A stretch of DNA of 64,000 bases. It comes from Adiantum capillus-veneris (lineage: Eukaryota; Streptophyta; Polypodiopsida; Polypodiales; Pteridaceae). Position 1 is the stretch's first letter, and each line of letters opens with the position of its first letter. The notes under the pieces were generated by a model, which was not told the DNA's origin, searched no databases, and was given only the letters and a program-made list of their open reading frames with translations. Made by a program: the position numbers and the translations under genes. The DNA lies in NCBI GenBank assembly GCA_014529385.2, contig CM043970.1, positions 43,752,779 to 43,816,778 of the forward strand, given 5' to 3'. Shown here in pieces: positions 11,300 to 22,350 of the stretch.

Positions 11300-12532
11300 G
11301 TAGTATGTAACAAACAGAGTCAAGTAAAGCTCATGCCAGAGTTTCATGAGAACCTATGGGCTGGACACCATGGTGTGTGGGCAACCTTTTCAAAGCTAAA
11401 GGAAAGGTATTGGTGGAAAGGTATGTACAAGGATGTATCCCACTTTGTGGAAATGTGTACCATGTCAAATGTATTCAAATGTGCGACATGGTGATAGGTT
11501 ACATTCTACTTATCCACTAGCCATGCATTACAAATGGGTTGTGGATCTAGTCACCATGCCTTCAGGACTCTGGCAGATGAGGTACTTGGTTCTTGCAAGA
11601 GAAGACTTTACTGATCACGTTGAAGGGCGAGCTTTAAGGACAAAGACTACAGAGGCAGTATGTAAATTTCTCCTTCAGGATGTAATATGCCGCTATGGTT
11701 GTATGGGAAAGATAACTGCAGACAGAGGAGATCTGGATGTAGAGGAAGCAAGGGAATTCTTTTCTAGGATAGGAATCAAGCTTTCCCTTACCACCGCTTA
11801 CAATCCGGAAGGCAACGGGAAAAGTGAAAGAGGGCATCCACCAATCATCAAAGCCTTGGCTAAAGCTTGTGAAGGGAGAATTAGTGAGTGGCCAAAACTA
11901 TTGCCATATGCTCTATGGGCTGATCACACGACACATAGCTCAGTAACTGGCTACATACCTGCAGAATTGATGTATGTTAAAAAGCCTATAATGCCCATTG
12001 AAGAGACCATTCCCACATGGAATGTGATACCTTGGCAACATGGGCTTAGCAGACAAGAGCTCCTTGCCTTGCGTATAAGACAGCTAGAAAGAATGCCTGA
12101 AGACATTGAGGTTGCAAAAGAAAGATTGAAGAATGCCAGGTTGAAAAGCAAGGACTACTTTGATAGACGACACAGGCTAAGAAGAAAGGTAATTAAGCAA
12201 GAAGATTGGGTTTTAGTGTATGGCAGTAGTCTTGATAACCAGCATACTATCATGCGAAAGGTTTCAAAAATATGGTTTGGACCGTATATAGTAAAGTACA
12301 TACATGGCAATGCCACTTACACCGTGGCTGAATTGGATGGAACAGAGATAAAGATGCCCATTACAGGAAAGAGAATCAAGGTATTCAAAAGAAGAGAGAA
12401 TAGTCATCCGGCTGATGAAGTAAGCAAGAATGAAGGTTTGGAATCACCCAGTGAAGATGAAGAAGAAGGAACTCCACGAGAGTCAAACCTGCAAACATCG
12501 GTTGTGGCACATACCGGAGGATGTGCAGATTT
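11300..12532 (+). pseudogene. gypsy-2 integrase
   Basis: The zinc-binding region (FHENLW..GHHG and a CxxC) starts near 11341 and is frameshifted near 11450. The open frame from 11433 carries the catalytic core: Asp in WVVDLVTMP (about 11540), Asp in ITADRGDLD (about 11715) and Glu in GNGKSERGH (about 11810-11837). A basic C-terminal domain follows. The open frame runs past the purine tract into the LTR to 12668, so its last 40 residues are not native. The core is the best preserved part of the element. Confidence 0.78.
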
Positions 12533-13756
12533 AGAGGGGGTGGATGTCGTGCCGTGGCACGTACATAGTGGGAAACAGAAGCTAATCCCTACAATATTAT
12601 GGATTTCATGTGTATGCCTTAAGTGTGCAGAAGTATATGCATTTTCTATTTACCATGCAAAAAGCTAGTTGAAGTTTGATGTGTCACTCTTGTTGGGAAT
12701 GGGCTTCGTCCTATGATCCCGGGCTTCTTTGTGAACCTCTTCTTGGAGCCATGATGAAATGAGCCTATTAAACATACCTCCTATCTACTAGGCATCCTAG
12801 GTGGCATATGACATGTGTAGCATGGCCAAAAGTGGCCTTAGTCATAGTATACCCCATGAGGTGTCATTCTACACATAGCAAGTGCACTTTGGAGTGATTA
12901 TGGACCTAGAAAAATCCCTTTAAAAAGTGGTTACGAGTTTGTTTGATGTCATCCATGATGTATGCCAAGATCTCTCTCAATTTTTTATGAAGATACTTTA
13001 TGCACATGTTCCCACCATAGCTCAACAACTCTTGGAGGCTTAACCCTTGACATGTGGCAACAGCAAGGAGCAGATATTTGGAGAAAGATCTAGAAGAACC
13101 TCTAGATATTTCTTGAAGAGAAAGATCCAGAAACTTTGAAGATATTTTGAAAAGATAGACACTTGTCACACAAATCCCTTGGATATTTCCAAGCAAATAT
13201 CTTCTTCAAGGGGCAACTTCACCTATAAATAGAGCCTCTTGCCCATCTCCTTGAGTGAAACTTTGTCTCAATTTCAGCCCAACACATCTTGAGCTTGCTA
13301 CTTCATGCATCAAGCCTTCTATCTTCTAACTTGTAATACTCATACACTCTACCCTTCTTTCATCAATAAAGATGCATTGTTAGTGGCTCGCAAATGGTGT
13401 TGAGTACTACTACTCATCTTCTACTTCTTTAAGTTGGCTACAAGACCACAAAATCTTGAGGTGTGCTTCACTTCTTTAGCTTGAGCTTGTGTGGGTCTTT
13501 GTGTGTTGGTTGTCTCTCTTATCTCTTTCCTCCATTGTTTGACTGCTTTCCAACCTTTCTTAGATGAATAATCCCAATGGTGTAACCTTTCAACCCTTTC
13601 ACTTTGTGCAAAATATTAGGATTACCGTTTGTATTAGCCATAAAATCCAATTCCAATAGAGAATTGTGTTACTCTTTGGGCCGGAAAGACTGCAAGAAAT
13701 TCTTCTTTCTCCACGTCCTCTTATTTTGCCACTACTAGACTACTATAATTCTTTCC
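12533..13756 (+). repeat. gypsy-2 polypurine tract and 3' LTR (truncated)
   Basis: The purine run at 12533-12544 precedes the LTR start at 12545. The copy contains a TATA box (13224) and small ORF B (from 13564). It breaks off at about 13756, where LINE sequence begins, so the true LTR end and right target duplication are missing. Bases 12592-13207 are present only in this copy. Confidence 0.75.
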
Positions 13757-15015
13757 ATACTGTTGGATCTGTATGCATTAGTTGTTGGGTTAACCATCAA
13801 CTTGACTATTTTCTTGATTGATATCTTTGTGAGATCCTTTGATGCTCTTATTTGGGCTGGCAAGAGATATCCAAAAGATCATATCTTCAGGCATCTGGGA
13901 TATCCCATAGGAGTTGGGGCTACTCAAAAGCAATTGCAGCAGTGGCTTATTGATAGAGTCAAGGGGAAAATTGCTTCTTGGTTTTGTGATCTATGGCCTT
14001 TGCATGCTAGATATATTGAGAATAGTACAAGATATATTTGTTCCCTATATGCTTTGTTATCATCCATTATTGGACTGGTCTGAGAAAATGCTTCAATTTT
14101 GTATTGTCTTGATGTCTAAATCCTTGTGGAAGACTCCCTCTACTTATGCTACTACAATTTCTCAAAATAATAATTTTTTTCCTTACTCTCTTGGGGCTCT
14201 TCATGTTTTCAACCTGACTCTGCATGCTCATGGTAGAAGGGCATGTCTCATTAAGCATATGCTTGAAGCAGGCAATGATTGGTCCTTATGCATGTGGAAA
14301 ATCTTAGAAGCTTTAGTGGTCTACTTCCATGGTGTTTGGCACCTAGATTCTTGGGATAAATTGTTTTCAGCAGATTCACTTAATACTGGCTTTGATGTTA
14401 GTACTATGCTTATTAAATCTTGGAAAAAGTCATGTGCTTTCTTATTGTGGAAAGGCTGATAAAGATATACAAGGAATTATTTGGGGTTTGAAAGTGTGAT
14501 TTGGAGTTTTGCTTTTAAGGTGCTACATGCTAAATTGATTAGGAAACCTACACTCTCTTTGTTTAAAAAAGGGGTTTGCCAAACTGATCAAATGTTGGAC
14601 TCTAATCTATAGTTGAAATTCTTTTTTGCAACTAGAAGGAAGTACAGATTGGGCACTAGAAGCAGGGGCTTGTGGCATCAGCTCATGACTTATGTACACA
14701 ATTTATCATTATGTAGAGGAAAATGTAGCAAACAGACATAGGGCTTGGCCTTGCCAAGCTATGCAACCAATTGGTGGCAATCTCCATCTACTATATTTAA
14801 CAAAAGTCAACGATGTCAGACACATGTATACAGGATAGATATAATAAACAATGGAATTTACACATGACTGAGAAGTGGTGGTTACATGTATTGTTTGATG
14901 TATGGTCTATACCAAATCACTTTAAGTTTTTTTTTTTTGTGGATAGTCTGTACTTGGGTCCTACAAATTGCTCAAAATTTAAAGAAGAAAGGTTTCAGTG
15001 ATGCTAAATGCTGTG
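13757..15015 (+). mobile_element. LINE ORF2 3'-part fragment
   Basis: Conceptual translation gives the region after the RT active site of a plant L1-type LINE: LIWAGKR..PKDHI.RHLGYPIG matches 31110-31185 of the LINE further right, and WPLHAR, PLLDW and LFKKG also match. It ends in the C-terminal zinc-binding region (LKKKGFSDAKC, about 14970-15010), where copia-2 is inserted. Several frameshifts and stops are present. Only a 5'-truncated relic remains. Confidence 0.78.
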
Positions 15016-15256
15016 TGTTACCATATACATGTGATAGTGATGTGTGTAAACACACTAGGACCGTCGGGGCATTTTTTCCCTCTTTAGGAGGTTTTTTCTC
15101 CCGTGCATTGTATATATGCCCATCACTCTAGGGCTATCTATCTTTCCACTACACACTAAGTAGCACACTCTCTATTATGTCCCTTGAGCTTCCTTCATCT
15201 TCTCCAAGCTGTGTGCATTTCTCTGCAACCCTAATTCCAACAATTGGTATCAGAGC
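15016..15256 (+). repeat. copia-2 5' LTR (15016-15242) and primer site (15245-15256)
   Basis: The 227-bp LTR is nearly the same as both copia-1 LTRs and is followed by tggtatcagagc. The base before it belongs to the zinc-binding end of the LINE fragment, whose last five bases are ctgtg. Confidence 0.9.
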
Positions 15257-15601
15257 AGGTTGCATCCTCCCGGGCTTACTCGCCAGCTGCTCCAGCACAC
15301 GCCTGCTCACTTTTTCCGATTTCAGTGAGCTTTGGTAAGCTGTCAGGTTGACAAAATTTCAGGAAAACTCATAGAGCTATGTCTGCTCAAATTTTCGATT
15401 CGGGCTCATCTCGGCCTCCGTTTCCACTACAGGCAGTACTGCACAGGCTATTTTGTCATTTTGTGCAAAATTTATGTGAGTGCCTTTTTCTACATAACAT
15501 GTGCATCATAGTCTTCTACGGTTTGTGCTATATATCATGTGTTGTTCCCACTCCGTTTCTCCTATTTTCGAGCAGTTAACACATCAGGTGCACCATTTAC
15601 C

Positions 15602-16634
15602 ATGGCTGACAACAACACAGATGTGTTCAAGATGTTTGTTGCTAAGGACTGGTTGGATGGGGACAACTACCCTATGTGGGCTTATATGATGCAACATGTT
15701 CTTGTGTCAAAGGGTGTCTGGAACATTGTGCAGGGCATTGATGTACGTCTTCGTTCTGAGGATGTAGGTGATGTTGAGGATGTTGTAGGTCTTGCTGCAA
15801 GGATTGCTGTTGCTAGAGTTGTTTTGCCTACGATATAACAAGCTCATTGGGATGTAAAGGATGCGCAGGATCATGCATTGATTGCATTGTCTGTAAAGTG
15901 CACCATTGTTCCTCACATTCGTTCAGCAAAATCTGCAAAACAAGCTTGGGATATTCTAGCAGGTCTTTATGCAAGCCGCAATGAGGCTAAAATTTCTTTG
16001 CTGCATAAAGAGCTGGAGTCGAAGACAATGCATGAGGAAGATGATATGGACATTTTTCTTGTTGGTGTCAAGGATATCAATGAGAAACTTATTTCTGTAG
16101 TTGAAGTCATTTCAGACAGTTCCCTTGTGCAGACAGTTCTTGATGCCTTACCAAATTCTTACCAGACTTTTGCTAGTACTTGGAGACTTATGACCCAAGG
16201 AAATCCATAAGTTGTCAAGTTTGATGCATTATGCACATTGCTGTTGCAAGAGTCACTTTCCACAAAAACAGGACTAGACAGCGTGCAATTGAACAGGCTT
16301 TTATTTCTTCTCAAACAAAGGGTGGTAACAGCAATGCAGCCACTTCTTATGGTTCTGCTGCTAGTGGCAAAATTTATGTTCCCAATGCTTCTGTTGGCAA
16401 CACTTCGTTTGGCTATTCTAGTGATAAGGGCAAAAAGAAGATGCATTGCCATTATTGTAAAGCTAATGATCACTTGATCAAGTCGTGTCCTAAGTTGGAG
16501 GCCAAAGAGGCTAAGAAGAAAGAGGGTGGTTCCACTGCAAATGCAGCCATTGTTGAGTCTTCTCTAAAAGGAGACTGTAATGCTGATGTTGATGCAGAAT
16601 GGGCTTTTAGTGCAGAGTGCGCTTACAATCCTGT
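15602..16634 (+). pseudogene. copia-2 gag, interrupted
   Basis: It starts at ATG 15602. The UBN2-type capsid is better preserved than in copia-1 (YPMWAYMMQHVL intact). A frameshift near 15830, a TAA at 16208-16210 and another frameshift near 16255 disable it. The nucleocapsid knuckle CHYCKANDHLIKSC is complete at about 16446-16490. Reading ends at 16634, where the chromovirus entered, and resumes at 22356. Confidence 0.85.
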
Positions 16635-17530
16635 TGTAACAAGACTTGATTTCGAGGTGTTTTAGTAATAAATTTTGTTTTCTAGGAAGTTTTTGTCATT
16701 TTAAAGTTAGTCCACTGTGTAGAAGGATGTGTGGATTGTTTTCGTCCGATAAAATGTTTTGATCCGGAAGGCACTTTCTGGGGCATTTTTGAAGGCGTTA
16801 ACGTGGGATTTTGAAAAAGTGATGTATGAAGCGATTGAAGCCTGCGTTATAAGGAACAACTTTGGTTCTTTGAGTCTCTAGAGATTTTGATGTTTTGATG
16901 CTCGTTGAAGGCCAAAGATTAAGAAAAAAGTTGGATTTGCTGTTTTTGCATCGTTTTTGTAGAAAATGCTGTTTTGCAGGTTGATTTTCAGCAAATGGGA
17001 GCAGGCTATGGAAATTTTCCATCACATAGCCGTCGAAGAGCGCAGCGAGGGCAACAAGATTGTATGAGACAGACTTGGGCTGTTTTGGCTCCGTTTGGGA
17101 GTTATGTTCAGTTGAAGACAGCTGAAAAAAAACTAACCTCTACGGATCGCTTCGCGATCACGTTTTTTTTACCTTGTTCTCGCAGGTATATTGGCGCGCA
17201 AGTCGAGTCGACCGAGCGCCAAAAATAGAAAAGCGGCTATTTTAAGAGGTCGCAGGCTTTTGGAGGAAAATAGAAGGACGGGTGGTGCGTTTTGGGGGGA
17301 TTCACCATTCTCTCTTCTGCGAGTGCGAGTGCGAGTGCGAGTGAGACGCTGCATGCAAGCAAATTGAAGCTCGGGGGTGGTCGGGAGGTTCGAGCTCCGT
17401 ACAACGGAGTGCGCCCATATATATATTCATTTGCTCCTTGTTGTATCAAACACTATCAATACAAAGATTTCTTCCTCTGTTTTGCTGTCTATCTCTATTA
17501 TTCGGTTCCTGTGACAATTGGTATCAGAGC
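16635..17530 (+). repeat. Chromovirus 5' LTR and primer site
   Basis: The LTR is followed after two bases by tggtatcagagc (17519-17530). A run of GAGTGC/GCGAGT units near 17325-17345 is present in both LTRs and produces Ala-Ser repeats in spurious ORFs. A TATA-like 'atatatat' lies at about 17418. A palindrome 'gatcgcttcgcgatc' lies at about 17145-17159. Confidence 0.9.
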
Positions 17531-17548
17531 GAGCGGTTGATTCTGGAC

Positions 17549-18520
17549 ATGGAAGGATACGAGAGGAGGATGAAGGAGCAAGAAGACCTGATTCGGCGAC
17601 TATGAGAAGATCTGAAAATTGCAAATCGGGAGTGTGTTGAGGCTTTACGGGGCAAAGCAGCACGAGAGCTTGATATCTATGTAGACCTTGATGGCCAACA
17701 TGAAGGTGAAAACCATGCTAATCCACCTGGAAACAATAATCATCGTGGTGGCACTGGGGTACCGCCAAAAGAAACGATGACGATATGGGAGAAGCGACAA
17801 CCAAATCATTCTTAACGAAGGCTAAGCTTAAAGAGTTTGATGGCATAAGAAAGATATGCGAAGATTTAGAAGCGTGGATTGAAGAACTCAAAGATTCGGA
17901 TTATACTTTCAATATCGAGAACACGACCACGAGACTTTCGAATGCTTGAGCAAGGTGATCGATAAGACAATACGTACCAAGATGGCTCAATTGGAGACTT
18001 TTGGCGATGCGTACGATAAAGGTAAATCATCTACCCCTTCTTTGTGATGTTTTATGTCTTTGATACGTCCTTTGAAAGCTTCTATGAGATCGAAGTTATG
18101 CGTAGAAGTTGAGATTAAAATTTGAATTTCTTAATTGATTTGGATAGTATTCATTGCTTCTTATCGTCTAAATTGATTGAGAAATTAAACATGAAATTAA
18201 ATCGAGAAGTTAAAAGTCTTGTGGATTTAACTAGTGGTAATAATAGTTTCACGAAAGAGTTAGTAGAAAAATTGTTTTTTTTTCTTTGAAGAGTCGAAAT
18301 CATAAAGATGATTTCTATAACATAAACATTGATATGCATGATGTTATCATTGGTATCAATTAGATCATTGAAAATCATGTTTTGATTGATTGTTAAGAAA
18401 GAAAAATATATCTTTAATCATTTGATGATGATAAGTCAAACTCTTTGTGGAAAGAAAGAGATTCTAAATCTAGTTTTGGCAATGGAATTGATAAGGTGAC
18501 TTAGATAAGAGTGTGAGACG
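17549..18520 (+). pseudogene. Chromovirus gag remnant and deletion zone
   Basis: ATG 17549 opens a gag N-terminus (MEGYERRMKEQEDLIRRL, then TGA). Segments such as FDGIRKICEDLEAWIEEL near 17840 fit the Ty3 capsid start. From about 18010 the sequence is AT-rich and unreadable, and no CCHC knuckle or protease active site is found before RT. Roughly 1.5 kb of gag-protease coding sequence appears to be missing. Confidence 0.65.
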
Positions 18521-21437
18521 TTGCTTGTGTTTGCTAATGAGATTAAAGAAGAATCTGGGCATAAACAGAAAGGGGAAAATCCAGAATTTGTAGAGGATCT
18601 CTTACATGAATTTAAGGATGTGTTCCCGGATGATCTTCCTGGTATGCCTCCGCCTAGAGCTGTAGACCACGCCATAGATCTATATCCAGGAGCAACACCT
18701 TATTCAAGGGCTCCATACAGGTTCAATATTGATGAGCTTAAAGAGCTCAAGATACAACTTGATGATCTTTTGAAAAAGGGTTCAATATTGATGAGCTTAA
18801 AGAGCTCAAGATACAACTTGATGATCTTTTGAAAAAGGGTTTTATTAAACCTAGTGTATCTCCTTGGGGCAGTCTTGTGTTATTCCAAAAGAAAAAGGAT
18901 GGTACATATAGGTTATGCATTGACTACAGGGGGTTAAACAAACAGACCATTAAGAACAAATATCCTCTTCCTCACATAGATGAACTGCTTAGTCATTTGA
19001 GTGGTGCCACAATATTTTCAAAGGTTGACCTTCGTTCTGGCTACCATCAAATCCGTATCAAGGCCGAGGACATTCCAAAGATTGCTTTTCGTACACGTTA
19101 TGGACATTATGAATTTACAATTCTTACTTTTGGTTTGACTAATGCACCGACAACTTTCATGTGCTTAATGAATAATATTTTTTACCCGTATCTTGATGAC
19201 TTCATTCTGGTATTCTTGGATAATATTTTTGTGTATTCTATGAATGAAGAATATCATGCATTGTACTTAAAGAAAACATTTGAGGTTTTGCGTGAACATA
19301 AATTGTATGCCAAAGCAAGTAAGTATTCTTTTGCAAAGGATCAGATTGTGTATTTGGTAAGAGTGATTTCTAAAGAGGGGATTCACATTGATCTTGATAA
19401 AGTTAAGACTATGTTAGTAAGAGATGTAAGAAGCTTTATGGGTCTAGCACAATATGAGAGAGCACACATTAAAGATTTCTCTAAGATAGCAAGTCCTTTG
19501 ACCGAATTGACCAAGAAAGACAAGGGTTTTGTGTGGACTTCTAGCTGTGAGACTGCTTTTGAGACCTTGAAGGCTAAAATAGAGGAAAATTTTGTTTTAA
19601 AAGTTCCTGAGATGGGCAAACCATTTGTTGTGTCCTGTGACGCTAGTGGTGAACAACTAGGGTGTGTTTTGACACAAGAAGGAAGAGTGGTTGCATATGA
19701 GTCTAGGAAATTAAGACGACATGAATTGAACTATGCAACACATGATCTAGAATTGCTTGCTGTTGTTCATGCATTGAAGCATTGGCGTCATCTCTTGCTT
19801 GGTGTAAAATTTGAATTGCGTACTGATCATCAAAACTTGAAGTATATTTTCACTCGGCCATAATTAAATAACAGACAAAGAAGATGGATTGAATTGCTGG
19901 ATGAGTATGACTTTGATTTAAAGTATTTGTGTGAAAAAGAAAATAAAGTTGCAGATGCATTGAGTCGTAGGCCCATGTGTAATTTGTTGACTGTTGTGCA
20001 ATCCAATTTGATTGATGAGATACATGCTGAAGTTGAAAATGATTCCTTTTACATACCTATTTTGAAATTCTTGCGTGAGAATATTGGTGAGATGTATGAG
20101 AACAGATATCACTTGTATAAGGGAAATCTATATTATTATGACCGCTTGTGTATTCCTGCAAATTCTTCTTTTAAGAGTCAAATTCTGCATGAGTGTCATA
20201 ATTCACCTTTTTGTGGTCATCCTGGATTAAATAAGACATATGAAAAGATTAAAACCTTATTCTTTTGGCTGCATATGAAATTGGATGTTAAGAATTATGT
20301 GTGTGAGTGCTTTCAATGTCAACAAGTTAAGACTAAGCATAAGAGGATGCCTGGTGACCTTCAACCCTTAGACATTCCTTTACAGAAGTGGGAGTGTATA
20401 TCCATGGACTTTATCATTAGACTTTCTACTACTCGTGGAGGGTATGACTCGATCTTTGTGGTAGTAGATAGACTCACAACACAAGCTCACTTCTTTCCTG
20501 TAAAAATAATTTATACTGCATTGACCATTGCATACTTGTTTATGAAAGAGATATTTCGTTTGCATGGCATGCCCAAGAGCATAGTGTCTGACAGAGATTC
20601 TAAGTTCACTTCTCATTTCTGGAGAGCGACTTTTGACTCTATAGGTACCCAGTTACGCATGTCTAATGCTTTCCATCCTCAAAACGATGCGGAAACGGAG
20701 AGGGTGAATCATATTTTAGAAGATATGTTATGAATGTATGTCAATGAAAACCAATCTAATTGGAATGAATATTTGCCTTTGCTTGAATTTGCATACAACA
20801 GTTCATATCATTCATCTATTAGGATGACTCCGTTTGAGGCAATGTATGGCTATAATTGTCTCACACCTATAAATTTTCTTAGCTCGAGGAATAAGGTAGA
20901 ACTGTCACGTGAGATGCTTGAGAAAATGGATAACGAGTTGGCCAAAATCAGGGGGAATATTAGAGAATCTCAAAAGAGACATAAACTGTATTATGACAAG
21001 AAACATCGTGTTGTGGAGTATGAAACTGGTGATATGGTTTTTTAACGGTTATTCCTGAGAAGTCTCATTTGATTCTTGGAAATGATAGAAGATTGTCTCC
21101 ACGATTTGCTGGGCCATTTAAAATTTTGAAGCGCATTGGTTCATTAGCTTACAAATTGGAATTGCCTTCTCATGTCAAAGTGCATCCTATATTTCATGTG
21201 AGTTTATTGAAAAAGTATGTTCCTAACGTGCACCATGTTTTACAGGACAACTCTAAGTTGAAAGATGACGGAACATTGACAGTAGAACCAGATTTAGTGC
21301 TAGATAGGCGTGTCAAACATTTGAGAAATAGAGACATTGTGGAAGTTTTGGTTAAGTGGCAGAACTATCCAGTAGAGGATGCATCTTGGGTTGATCTTAG
21401 TGTTTTGCAAAGCGAATTTCCCTCCTTCCAACTCTGA
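18521..21437 (+). pseudogene. Chromovirus pol (RT, RNase H, integrase, chromodomain), near full length but inactivated
   Basis: RT runs from about 18600 (FPDDLPGMPPPR) through [10 protein letters not shown] to the catalytic box, which reads FLDN with Asn at 19222-19224 where the second Asp belongs. A 59-bp tandem duplication at 18722-18839 shifts the frame. RNase H retains [13 protein letters not shown] and TDHQN. Stops occur at 19861 (TAA) and 20731 (TGA). Integrase has the HHCC finger (about 20188-20315), Asp in SMDFI, Asp in SDRDSKF and Glu in ETERVN. A T-run frameshift at about 21036-21044 precedes the tail with the FAGPF/LKKY region and a chromodomain-like WQNYP..ASW patch (21357-21390). 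Confidence 0.9.
18722..18839 (+). repeat. 59-bp exact tandem duplication in RT
   Basis: Bases 18722-18780 and 18781-18839 are identical. The unit is not a multiple of three, so it causes the break between the RT N-terminal frame and the rest. Confidence 0.95.
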
Positions 21438-21453
21438 GGACAGAGTTAATTTT

Positions 21454-22350
21454 GAAAAGGGGAGATTGTAACAAGACTTGATTTCGAGGTGTTTTAGTAA
21501 TAAATTTTGTTTTCTAGGAAGTTTTTGTCATTTTAAAGTTAGTCCACTGTGTAGAAGGATGTGTGGATTGTTTTCGTCCGATAAAATTTTTTGATCCGGA
21601 AGGCACTTTCTGGGGCATTTTTGAAGGCGTTAACGTGGGATTTTGAAAAAGTGATGTATGAAGCGATTGAAGTCTGCGTTATAAGGAACAACTTTGGTTC
21701 TTTGAGTCTTTAGAGATTTTGATGTTTTGATGCTCGTTGAAGGCCAAAGATTAAGAAAAAAGTTGGATTTGCTGTTTTTGCATCCTTTTTGTAGAAAATG
21801 CTGTTTTGCAGGTTGATTTTCAGCAAATCGGAGCAGGCTATGGAAATTTTCCATCACATAGCCGTCGAAGAGCGCAGCGAGGGCAACAAGATTGTATGAG
21901 ACGGACTTGGGCTGTTTTGGCTCCGTTTGGGGGTTATGTTCAGTTGAAGACAACTGAAAAAAAACTAACCTCTACGGATCGCTTCGCGATCACGTTTTTT
22001 TTTACCTTGTTCTCGCAGGTATATTGGCGCGCAAGTCGAGTCAACCGAGCGCCAAAAATAGAAAAGCGGCTATTTTAAGAGGTCGCAGGCTTTTGGAGGA
22101 GAATAGAAGGACGGGTGGTGCGTTTTGGGGGGGTTCACCATTCTCTCTTCTGCGAGTGCGAGTGCGAGTGCGAGTGAGACGCTGCATGCAAGCGAATTGA
22201 AGCTCGGGGGTGGTCGGGAGGTTCGAGCTCCGTACAACGGAGTGCGCCCATATATATATTCATTTTCTCCTCTGTTGTATCAAACACTATCAATACAAAG
22301 ATTTCTTCCTCTGTTTTGCTGTCTATCTCTATTATTCGGTTCCCGTGACA
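21454..22350 (+). repeat. Chromovirus polypurine tract and 3' LTR
   Basis: A purine run (gaaaaggggaga) ends at 21465, then the 884-bp LTR starts at 21467. It matches the 5' LTR throughout. Confidence 0.92.

Larger units (their letters stand above)
1002..13756 (+). mobile_element. Ty3/gypsy LTR retrotransposon 'gypsy-2', degenerate, with copia-1 nested in its 5' LTR
   Basis: Sequence from 1002 recurs from 12545, directly after a purine-rich tract, and defines the two LTRs. Gag, aspartic protease, reverse transcriptase, RNase H and integrase follow in Ty3 order. The insertion site is the second gene of the CACTA fragment: 'agcgt' at 997-1001 is its last CACTA sequence, and in the intact CACTA the next bases are 'catcgc'. 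Multiple frameshifts and stops make it non-functional. The protease (DHGSE), the RT (YSRYDQFQL region) and the integrase (TAYNPEGNGKSERGH region) resemble a Ty3 lineage I associate with fungi and seed-free plants, not the common angiosperm clades. That lineage call is from memory. Confidence 0.8.
16635..22350 (+). mobile_element. Ty3/gypsy chromovirus nested in copia-2
   Basis: LTRs of 882 bp (16635-17516) and 884 bp (21467-22350) start TGTAAC and end GTGACA. The exact 5-bp target duplication cctgt lies at 16630-16634 and 22351-22355, and removing the element restores copia-2 collinearity with copia-1. The domain order is gag, RT, RNase H, integrase, then a chromodomain-like tail, hence chromovirus. 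About 17 LTR differences by hand count (near 2 percent) indicate a moderate age. The interior is shortened: most of gag and all of the protease are absent. Confidence 0.95.

Noticed and set aside
12533-12668. C-terminal extension of the gypsy-2 integrase frame
   Set aside because: The frame runs through the purine tract into the LTR, so the extra residues are not native.
17519-17530. tRNA-like sequence tggtatcagagc
   Set aside because: It is the primer-binding site that recurs after several LTRs, not a tRNA gene. No cloverleaf was found.
17292-17540. ORF with Ala-Ser repeats (repeated at 22125)
   Set aside because: It lies wholly within the chromovirus LTR and arises from a GCGAGT repeat.
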